Assembly (NCBI RefSeq): GCF_918697865.1
Contig: NZ_CAKKMV010000005.1
Location: forward strand, 62,001 to 126,000
DNA: 64,000 bases
Direction: 5' to 3'
Origin: Massilia sp. Bi118
GTDB lineage: Bacteria > Pseudomonadota > Gammaproteobacteria > Burkholderiales > Burkholderiaceae_D
Part shown: piece after piece, positions 57,283 through 64,000 of the stretch
Position numbering within the stretch: position 1 is the first letter of the stretch
Layout: each line of letters starts with the position of its first letter
Translations under genes and position numbers: made by a program
Notes under the pieces: model-generated
The model's input: only the letters and a program-made list of their open reading frames with translations
Database searches by the model: none
What the model was told of the DNA's origin: nothing

Positions 57283-58113
57283 TTACTGGCGGGCAGTGCG
57301 CAAATTCGGCGGTTTTGCGGTGCTGAAATTGGCGCGCCAGGGGTTGATGTCGAGGCCGCCGCGCCGGGTGTAGCGGGCGTACACGGCCAGCTTGTTCGGT
57401 TTGCAGTGGCGCAGGATGTCGGTGAAGATACGCTCCACACATTGTTCGTGGAACTCGTTGTGCTCGCGGAAGCCGATCAGGTAGCGCAGCAGGCTTTCCT
57501 GGTCGATCTGCGGGCCGACGTAGTGGATCTGCACGCTGGCCCAGTCCGGCTGGCCGGTCACCAGGCAATTCGATTTCAGCAGGTGCGAGACCAGGGTCTC
57601 CTCGACCGCGGCTTCGTCGTGGTTCGCGCTCAGCAATTCCGGCGCCGGCGCATAGCTGTCGATCTCGACGTCGAGGCGGTCCAGCAGCAGGCCTTCCTGC
57701 TCGCCCATTTTCAGCTTGCCGAAGTCTTCCGGCAGCGTCAGCGCCACGTGCACCGGCGCGCCGAAGGCATTCGACAGGTCTTCGCGCAGCAAGGCCAGCA
57801 GGGCGTCCGTGTTCGCCAGGCGGGTCTGGTTGAAGGAATTCAGGTAGAGCTTGAACGATTTCGATTCGACGATGTTGGGCGAATCGGCGGGCGCAGTGAC
57901 GGTCGCGATCGCCACCTGCGGCTTGCCGCGCATGTTCAGCCAGGACAGTTCGTAGGCATTCCAGATGTCGACGCCGAAGAAGGGCAGCGTGCCCGTCAGG
58001 CCGAGCTCGTCGCGCTTCTGCTGGCGCGGGATGGGAAACAGCAGCTCGGGGGCGTACTGGGTCTGGTAGGCCGAGGATTTTCCGAGCGGCGATTGATCAG
58101 GGGTATTGGTCAT
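57283..58113 (-). CDS. queF: NADPH-dependent 7-cyano-7-deazaguanine reductase
   Basis: QueF reduces preQ0 to preQ1 in queuosine synthesis. The 276-residue long-form (tunnel-fold) protein has the substrate motif [13 protein letters not shown], the catalytic Cys183 in [11 protein letters not shown] with Asp190, and [11 protein letters not shown]. It is a single gene on the minus strand, between ilvA and ptsN. The signature is complete. Confidence 0.96.
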   Translation of the reverse strand: MTNTPDQSPLGKSSAYQTQYAPELLFPIPRQQKRDELGLTGTLPFFGVDIWNAYELSWLNMRGKPQVAIATVTAPADSPNIVESKSFKLYLNSFNQTRLANTDALLALLREDLSNAFGAPVHVALTLPEDFGKLKMGEQEGLLLDRLDVEIDSYAPAPELLSANHDEAAVEETLVSHLLKSNCLVTGQPDWASVQIHYVGPQIDQESLLRYLIGFREHNEFHEQCVERIFTDILRHCKPNKLAVYARYTRRGGLDINPWRANFSTAKPPNLRTARQ

Positions 58114-58207
58114 GGTTCAGTCTCGATACGCCGGCTTTGGGTGCCGGTCGGCGTCGGCAAAGCCGCGTATCGTACACCGTTCCAGAAATTGATGCGTTGG
58201 TTTCCGC

Positions 58208-58260
58208 GTGGGCACGGGGTGCCCACCCTACGTAGGGTGGGCGGCCCTCCGCCCACGTGC
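58208..58260. repeat. Palindromic repeat GTGGGCACGGGGTGCCCAC plus second stem
   Basis: GTGGGCACGGGGTGCCCAC at 58208-58226 is followed by CCTACGTAGG and by GTGGGCGG...CCGCCCAC at about 58237-58256. It lies just after the ilvA stop and before the queF promoter region. A close copy of the first unit is at 43574-43602. Confidence 0.75.
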
Positions 58261-58264
58261 AACA

Positions 58265-59797
58265 TTACAAAAACAACTTATAAACCGGGTTCTGGGTCTC
58301 ATCCCAATGCCGGTAACCCAACGAAGCCAAAAACTCCCTGAACTCATCCATCTCCCCAGCCGGCACCTGCAAGCCCACCAGAATCCGCCCAACATCCCCA
58401 CCCTGGTTCCGATAGTGGAACAAGGAGATATTCCAGTTCGGCGCCATGCTGTCCAGGAAGCGCATCAGCGCGCCCGGGCGTTCCGGGAATTCGAAGCGGT
58501 ACAGCAGTTCGTCGTGGGCCAGCGGGCTCTTGCCGCCCACCAGGTGGCGCACGTGCAGCTTGGCCAGTTCGTCGTGGCTCAGGTCGAGGGTGCGGAAGCC
58601 GTGTTCCTCGAAGGTGCGCGCGACCGTCGCCGACTCGCTGCGGTCGCCGATCTGGACGCCTACGAAAACATGGGCTTCGCGCTCGTCGCTGATGCGGTAA
58701 TTGAATTCGGTGACGTTGCGCGGCCCGACCAGCGAGCAGAAACGCTTGAAGCTGCCGCGCTGCTCGGGGATGGTGACGGCGAACACGGCTTCGCGCGCCT
58801 CGCCGACCTCGGCCCGTTCCGCCACGAAGCGCAGGCGGTCGAAGTTCATGTTGGCGCCGCAGGCCACCGCCACCAGGGTCTCGCCCTTGACTGGATTGCG
58901 CGTCATCTGCGAGCGTTCGACATAGGCCTTGGCGCCGGCCACCGCCAGCGCGCCGGCCGGCTCGAGGATGCTGCGGGTGTCCTGGAACACGTCCTGGATC
59001 GCCGCGCAGATCGCGTCTGTGTCGACGATCACGATCTCGTCGACCACTTCCTTGGCGATACGGAAGGTTTCCTCGCCCACCAGGCGGACCGCGGTGCCGT
59101 CCGAGAACAGGCCGACGTCGGGCAGGGTGACGCGTTCGCCGGCCTTCAGGCTCTTCGCCATCGCATCGGAATCGACGGTCTGCACGCCGATGATCCTGAT
59201 GTCCGGGCGCACCGCTTTCACATAGGCGCCCACGCCGGAGATCAGGCCGCCGCCGCCGATCGCGACAAAAATCGCGTGGATCGGGCCGGAATGCTGGCGC
59301 AGGATCTCCATGCCGATCGTGCCCTGGCCGGCGATCACGTCCGGATCGTCGAAGGGGTGCACGAAGGTCAGCTTCTGCTCGCGCTCGAGCAGCAGGGCGT
59401 GGTTGTAGGCGTCGGTATAGGAGTCGCCGTGCAGCACGACTTCGACATTCGCGCCGCCGCGCGCCTTGACCGCGTTGATCTTGACGGGCGGCGTGGTGGT
59501 CGGCATCACCACCAGCGCGCGGCAACCGAGCCGGCTGGCCGACAGGGCCACGCCCTGCGCGTGATTGCCGGCCGAGGCGCAAATCACGCCGCGCTTCAGC
59601 TGCTCGGCCGTCAGGTGGGCCATCTTGTTGTAGGCGCCGCGCAGCTTGAAGCTGAACACGCTCTGCATGTCCTCGCGCTTGAAATAGATGCGGTTGGCGA
59701 AGCGCTGGGACAGCGTCGGCGCGAATTCGAGCGGGGTTTCCTGGGCCACGTCGTAGACGCGCGCGGTCAGGATTTTCTTGAGGTAGTCGGTAGTCAT
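58265..59797 (-). CDS. ilvA: Threonine ammonia-lyase, biosynthetic
   Basis: IlvA converts threonine to 2-oxobutanoate, the first step to isoleucine. The 510-residue PLP enzyme has Lys51 in SFKLRGAYNKM, the phosphate loop AIGGGGLISG and two C-terminal ACT-like domains (FAVTIPEQRGSFKRF, YRFEFPERPGALMRF), the feedback-regulated long form. ATG at 59797 is chosen as the family start (MTTDYLKKIL); the 28 further in-frame codons upstream look non-coding. Confidence 0.96.
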   Translation of the reverse strand: MTTDYLKKILTARVYDVAQETPLEFAPTLSQRFANRIYFKREDMQSVFSFKLRGAYNKMAHLTAEQLKRGVICASAGNHAQGVALSASRLGCRALVVMPTTTPPVKINAVKARGGANVEVVLHGDSYTDAYNHALLLEREQKLTFVHPFDDPDVIAGQGTIGMEILRQHSGPIHAIFVAIGGGGLISGVGAYVKAVRPDIRIIGVQTVDSDAMAKSLKAGERVTLPDVGLFSDGTAVRLVGEETFRIAKEVVDEIVIVDTDAICAAIQDVFQDTRSILEPAGALAVAGAKAYVERSQMTRNPVKGETLVAVACGANMNFDRLRFVAERAEVGEAREAVFAVTIPEQRGSFKRFCSLVGPRNVTEFNYRISDEREAHVFVGVQIGDRSESATVARTFEEHGFRTLDLSHDELAKLHVRHLVGGKSPLAHDELLYRFEFPERPGALMRFLDSMAPNWNISLFHYRNQGGDVGRILVGLQVPAGEMDEFREFLASLGYRHWDETQNPVYKLFL

Positions 59798-59967
59798 GGC
59801 GGATTGGAGGTGTCTGGATTCCGGGCGACGCTGGACTGTCCTGCTGGCGGTAAGCTGTGAGGCGTTCAGTGTGGCGGGCAATGCTCGGTGGAGCGGGGCC
59901 TACCGTGTCGTGATGCTGGGTTTTTCCTCATTATAATGGACTAGTCAACCTTCAACACGACCACCCC

Positions 59968-60471
59968 ATGATCGAGTCCGCCGTCCTCTGGCTGCTGAAA
60001 ATCCTCGCCGCACCGGCCGTCGGGCTCACCTCCGTCTTCCTGATCGCTTTCGTCTCGGCCACCCTGCTGCCGCTGGGTTCGGAGCCGGCCGTGTTCGCGG
60101 TGGTGAAAGCGAATCCGGCGATGTTCTGGCCGGCGGTCCTGGTCGCCACCCTCGGCAACACGCTGGGCGGCGCCGTCGATTACTGGATCGGCTACCGCGC
60201 CAAGGTCGCCTTCGCCAAGGAGCGAAAGTCGCGCTGGTTCCACTGGCTGGCGCGCTACGGCTCCAAGACCATGCTGCTGTCCTGGGTGCCGGGCATCGGC
60301 GACCCGCTCTGCACCCTGGCCGGCTGGCTGCATCTGCCGTTCTGGTCCAGCGTGATGTACATGGCGATCGGCAAGTTCGGGCGCTATATCTGCATGACGG
60401 CGACCTTGCTGTATGTGCCGGATGGCTGGTGGAAGGCGATTGGGGACACGACCAGCCGCTGGTTCGGCTGA
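59968..60471 (+). CDS. YqaA-type DedA-superfamily (SNARE-associated) membrane protein
   Basis: The 167-residue protein has three to four hydrophobic segments and the VTT/DedA-type pattern (TLLPLGSEPAVFAVVKAN, LGNTLGGAVDYWIGYRAK, WVPGIGDPLCTLAGWL). The YqaA subgroup is short and lacks a proven substrate; DedA relatives move undecaprenyl phosphate or other lipids. It is divergent from ilvA and marks the last GC-rich gene before the AT-rich island. Confidence 0.85.
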   Translation: MIESAVLWLLKILAAPAVGLTSVFLIAFVSATLLPLGSEPAVFAVVKANPAMFWPAVLVATLGNTLGGAVDYWIGYRAKVAFAKERKSRWFHWLARYGSKTMLLSWVPGIGDPLCTLAGWLHLPFWSSVMYMAIGKFGRYICMTATLLYVPDGWWKAIGDTTSRWFG

Positions 60472-60680
60472 TGGCGTCAGTCGAATACAATACTAAAAAC
60501 CTCATATTTATGGGTTTTAGCTTTCATTGCCGCCTAATATTAGATCAGAGAGCGTAAAATATCCATCGTAAACGGCAGTTGCTCTTCCAGCCATGGATTT
60601 TTTTCCGAGGTTTAAGTTCAAGCATAATCTTTATTAGAGAATTATTGTGTGTCTAACGCGATTTAGAATGCGTGAATAAT
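60472..60680. other. AT-rich junction without a gene
   Basis: Base composition changes abruptly right after the YqaA-type gene's stop codon. No tRNA, integrase or clear direct repeat is visible here. The region likely holds the promoter of the restriction-type gene. Confidence 0.6.
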
Positions 60681-63600
60681 ATGAAAACAATGACTAAAAT
60701 ATTTGAAAATTTCGCGGATTCGATACAAAAAAAGTTTCTTGCTTTTACTAATGGTGAACCTGAAGATCAATTGCGATCTCCGTTTGAGTCTCTAATTCAA
60801 GATTTTGGTGCGCAGTTAGACTTGAACGTAATTCCAATCGGCGAGACAAAGCTAGCTGAAAATCTTGGTCGTCCAGATTTTGGAATCGAAGTAGAGGGCA
60901 TTCTTTGTGGTCACGTGGAGCTAAAAGCTCCGGGGAAAGGTGCAAATCCGAAAAAGTATAAAGGACATGACAAGCAACAATGGGATCGATTCAGAGCGCT
61001 GCCAAATATTTTATACACAGATGCAATTGAATGGAGATTGTTTAGGGCCGGGGAAGAGGTGCGCACATTCCGCTTCAATGCTGATCCCTGTGTAGAGGGG
61101 GGGAGTGTGCTTGATGAAAGTCAAGCTGCAGCTTTGAAATCGTTGCTCCACGATTTTCTTACGTGGAACCCTATTGTTCCTACAACATCAAAGCAGTTGG
61201 CGTTATATTTGGCTCCACTTTGTAGGATGTTGAAAGATGATGTGCTTGATGCATTAAAATCTGGATCGTCGTCAATGATGGGGGTTGCAAGAGATTGGCG
61301 AAATTATCTGTTTCCTGATGCAAGCAATGAAGAATTTTCTGATTCATATGCTCAAACAGTTACATTTGCTCTTCTTCTCGCACGATCAAATGGGGCGAAT
61401 ACACTTTTTATCGATGATGCTATACATTCCTTATCGGCGCGAAATACTTTGCTTGGAAAAGCTCTACAGGTTCTAACTGACGAAGAAGTCGAAGGAGATG
61501 TACGAGCCCCATTGTCTATGCTTAAGCGTGTTATCAAGGAAATTCCCGCTCATACTATGACAAAAGGTAGGCGAGATCCTTGGCTTCATTTTTATGAAGA
61601 CTTCCTTCAAGAATACGATCCAAAGCTTCGAAAAGATGTTGGCGCATATTACACCCCGCTTCCAGTTGTGCACGCTCAGGTACGAATTGTTGACGATATT
61701 CTAAGAAATCGGTTGAATAAACCTATGGGATTTGCTGAAGGTGGTGTGACGACGCTAGATCCTGCTGTCGGAACCGGAACTTATCTCCTTGCTGTAGTAG
61801 AGGAAGCAATGCCACGCGTAGTAGAAGAGGAAGGGCCAGGTGCTGCACGGGCGCGAGCAAGCCTTCTTGCCCAAAACCTTTTCGGTTTCGAATTGATGGT
61901 AGGGCCTTATGCGGTTGGTGCGCTTAGGATGACACGGCTTCTTCAGGATTTCGGTGCCGGTATCCCTCAAGATGGTGTGCAAGTTTTTCTTAGTAATACT
62001 CTAGAGTCTCCTTTTGAAAGGATGCCAGAACTTCCGATGATGTATCTTGCTATTGGTAAGGAACATCAGCGTGCAAAGCGGGTTAAGGAAACTGTCCCTG
62101 TTTTTGTTTGTCTCGGAAATCCGCCTTACGATCGGCATGCTAAAGCAACAAGTGCTAACAAGATGAGCACAGGTGGGTGGGTCAGATGGGGGGAGTCAAA
62201 AGATGGTAAGGATGCAATCCTCAATGATTTTATTGAGCCAGTAAAAAAAGCAGGCAAAGGTGGTCAATTAAAAAATCTTTATAACTTGTACACGTATTTC
62301 TGGCGATGGGCATTATGGAAGGTTTTTGAACAGCCGTTTGCTCAAGCAGGAGGAATTGTCGCTTTTATTACGGCTTCATCTTTCTTGGACGGGGATGCAT
62401 TTCTTGGTATGCGTGCAAAGATGCGCGAACTCTGCGACGAGATTTGGATAATAGATCTAGGTGGTGATGGACGAGGAACTCAAAAAGAAGAAAATGTTTT
62501 TGCAATTCAAACGCCTGTTGCAATAACGATCGCTATTCGAAAAGATAAACCTAATCCGAAGGTTCCTGCGCGAGTGCAATATACTCGCATTCGTGGTGAG
62601 AGGTCAGAAAAATTCGCAAAGCTGGAAGCAGTAAGGGGGCTTGCGGATCTTAAGTTTGAAGAATGCCCAAGCGACTGGATCGCGCCGATGCGACCGGCTG
62701 AGCCTCTATCAGAATACTTCACTTGGCCATCCATTGTTGATTTGATGCCGTGGCATCATTCCGGAAGTCAGTTGAAACGTAATTGGCCAATTTCGGCATA
62801 CCGGGAAGTATTGGTTGAGCGCTGGAAGTTACTGTTAAACAGTAGTGATCGCAGTACTATGTTCAGAGAAAGTCGAGATCGTACTGTAAAATCAAAGCTA
62901 AGTAATCTTGTTGATTCGCATGTCGCTTTATCAACAATTGCAGAGTTGCCAAATGATGCCCCACATCCTCCTATTGTTCGATACGGCTTTAGATCGTTTG
63001 ATCGTCAATATGTAATTTTAGATAACCGAGTGGGAGATTATTTTAGGCCTGCTCTTTGGCGTTCAGTTAGCGAAAAGCAAATATTTTTTGCAACTTTGAC
63101 CACAAATACGCTTTCCTTGGGGCCGGCGTTGACAGCATCAATCGATGTGCCTGACTTGCATTTCTTCAGAGGTTCTTTTGGCGCTAAAGATGTGATACCG
63201 CTTTATCGAGATGAAAAGGCCACGCAGCCGAATATACATCCTGAATTATTGACATTAATATCTAGTAAAACGGAATTGAGAATATCTGTAGACGACTGGG
63301 CCTGTTACTTATTCGCAGTAACGGGGCATAGTGGGTACGTGCGAAAATTTCGCTCTGAAATTGAAGCTCGAGAGCTTAGAATTCCAATAACGCTAAAGCC
63401 CAATTTATTTTCTGAGGCCGTTGAGGCAGGAAGGCGTTTAATTCATTTGTATACTTATGGCGAGCGGTTTGAGGAGATGCTTGGTAAGGTTGCAACTGGC
63501 AAGGCGAAATGTGTGAAGGCAATATCGGAATCTACTGCGCCGACCTCCTTTTCCTATGACGAAATAAATGGCGTCTTAATAATCGGAGATGGAAAATTTT

Positions 63601-63935
63601 CTCCAGTTTCCTTTGCGCAATGGAACTTCGAAGTGTCAGGTAATAAAATTCTTCAGTCTTGGATTGGTAATCGACTTGCGGTCCGTCCTGGAAAGAAGAC
63701 ATCTGAGCTAGATAATGTAGGGCCGCGGCATTGGGGTGCTCATCAAACTTCAGAACTATTGCAGTTGCTATGGATTTTGGAGTCGCTAATAAATGTCGAT
63801 GAACTTATGAATGATCTTTTGCAAAGAATTGTTGCGTCACCTACACTTCTTGCAATTGATTTGTCTGAAGTTCCAGCGGTTTATCGGACTCCACCTAAGG
63901 ACACATCATTCCAACATGTTTTATTAGACGAATAG
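60681..63935 (+). CDS. Single-chain nuclease and N6-adenine DNA methyltransferase (Type ISP/IIG-like, no helicase)
   Basis: The 1084-residue protein has an N-terminal PD-(D/E)xK nuclease (GRPDFG near 64-69, then HVELKAPGKG near 78-87), an adenine methyltransferase core (YYTPLPVV near 323-330, motif I LDPAVGTGTY near 359-368, motif IV GNPPYDR near 479-485) and a long C-terminal region fit for target recognition. Only about 240 residues separate nuclease and methyltransferase, too few for the SF2 helicase of true Type ISP enzymes such as LlaGI. Its base composition is far more AT-rich than the rest of the window. Start ATG 60681 is uncertain (GTG 60672 and ATG 60690 are possible). Sequence after the stop to the edge is AT-rich with no gene. 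Confidence 0.85.
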   Translation: MKTMTKIFENFADSIQKKFLAFTNGEPEDQLRSPFESLIQDFGAQLDLNVIPIGETKLAENLGRPDFGIEVEGILCGHVELKAPGKGANPKKYKGHDKQQWDRFRALPNILYTDAIEWRLFRAGEEVRTFRFNADPCVEGGSVLDESQAAALKSLLHDFLTWNPIVPTTSKQLALYLAPLCRMLKDDVLDALKSGSSSMMGVARDWRNYLFPDASNEEFSDSYAQTVTFALLLARSNGANTLFIDDAIHSLSARNTLLGKALQVLTDEEVEGDVRAPLSMLKRVIKEIPAHTMTKGRRDPWLHFYEDFLQEYDPKLRKDVGAYYTPLPVVHAQVRIVDDILRNRLNKPMGFAEGGVTTLDPAVGTGTYLLAVVEEAMPRVVEEEGPGAARARASLLAQNLFGFELMVGPYAVGALRMTRLLQDFGAGIPQDGVQVFLSNTLESPFERMPELPMMYLAIGKEHQRAKRVKETVPVFVCLGNPPYDRHAKATSANKMSTGGWVRWGESKDGKDAILNDFIEPVKKAGKGGQLKNLYNLYTYFWRWALWKVFEQPFAQAGGIVAFITASSFLDGDAFLGMRAKMRELCDEIWIIDLGGDGRGTQKEENVFAIQTPVAITIAIRKDKPNPKVPARVQYTRIRGERSEKFAKLEAVRGLADLKFEECPSDWIAPMRPAEPLSEYFTWPSIVDLMPWHHSGSQLKRNWPISAYREVLVERWKLLLNSSDRSTMFRESRDRTVKSKLSNLVDSHVALSTIAELPNDAPHPPIVRYGFRSFDRQYVILDNRVGDYFRPALWRSVSEKQIFFATLTTNTLSLGPALTASIDVPDLHFFRGSFGAKDVIPLYRDEKATQPNIHPELLTLISSKTELRISVDDWACYLFAVTGHSGYVRKFRSEIEARELRIPITLKPNLFSEAVEAGRRLIHLYTYGERFEEMLGKVATGKAKCVKAISESTAPTSFSYDEINGVLIIGDGKFSPVSFAQWNFEVSGNKILQSWIGNRLAVRPGKKTSELDNVGPRHWGAHQTSELLQLLWILESLINVDELMNDLLQRIVASPTLLAIDLSEVPAVYRTPPKDTSFQHVLLDE

Positions 63936-64000
63936 CTTACTGTTCTTGAAAATCAAAAATATATTTTGTGACGCTAAAATAATATAAAAACGGGCTTGGC

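Noticed and set aside
60472..60680. Attachment site or integrase remnant at the composition change
   Set aside because: No tRNA end, no direct repeat pair and no integrase-like coding sequence could be found in the window.

Overview
The window is a 64 kb stretch of high-GC chromosome from a betaproteobacterium, most likely Oxalobacteraceae (Massilia, Duganella or Janthinobacterium type). This rests on gene content and order: mutY, mutM, a TPR lipoprotein, lolB-ispE-tRNA-Gln-prs-rplY-pth, kdsD-kdsC-lptCAB-rpoN-hpf, ptsN-hprK-rapZ, a thiC-led thiamine cluster and a PEP-CTERM protein. Almost everything up to about 60.47 kb is uniformly GC-rich. From there to the right edge the DNA becomes clearly AT-richer and carries a restriction-modification type gene, the probable edge of an acquired defence island.

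Layout. 0-10.9 kb: 3' end of a dGTPase gene, a palindromic repeat element, DNA repair (mutY, mutM) with a dynamin-like GTPase between them, then outer-membrane lipoprotein sorting (lolB), isoprenoid synthesis (ispE), tRNA-Gln, PRPP synthase, L25 and Pth. 11-22.5 kb: a degenerate HD-GYP/LuxR regulator, a cold-shock protein, an acetyltransferase, a transglutaminase-like protein, a MacAB-type efflux operon with a Yip1 membrane protein, a patatin phospholipase, YchF and a PEP-CTERM protein. 22.6-32.4 kb: a complete malonate module, with a three-gene TRAP transporter, mdcA-C-D-E-G-B-H, and a divergent GntR regulator whose shared promoter region holds a palindrome resembling the rhizobial MatR operator. 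32.4-36 kb: two tandem beta-barrel proteins and a PhoX-like phosphatase preceded by a four-unit Pho box. 36-40.5 kb: thiC-S-G-D-E under a TPP riboswitch that probably controls translation of a TTG-started thiC. 40.6-45.6 kb: a DUF6159-like membrane protein, a MOSC protein, a diguanylate cyclase and a CPA2 antiporter. 45.6-51.3 kb: Kdo/LPS transport operon ending in rpoN and hpf, with a sigma-54 type promoter upstream of kdsD. 51.4-60.5 kb: an enoyl-CoA hydratase-family gene, a lone TnpB, a fragment of a GntP-type permease, ptsN-hprK-rapZ on the opposite strand from rpoN-hpf, queF, ilvA and a YqaA-type membrane protein. 60.7-63.9 kb: a single-chain nuclease-methyltransferase related to Type ISP/IIG enzymes but without a helicase.

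The strongest points for a second look are the malonate module that combines rhizobial-type regulation and transport with mdc enzymes, the Pho box at phoX, the Shine-Dalgarno-sequestering hairpin at thiC, the sigma-54 promoter heading the operon that encodes sigma-54, the rearranged rpoN/ptsN neighbourhood beside TnpB and permease debris, the helicase-less ISP-like enzyme, and several families of palindromic intergenic repeats. I did not find a wholly new multi-gene system inside the window; the AT-rich island at the right edge is the best place to look and is cut off.
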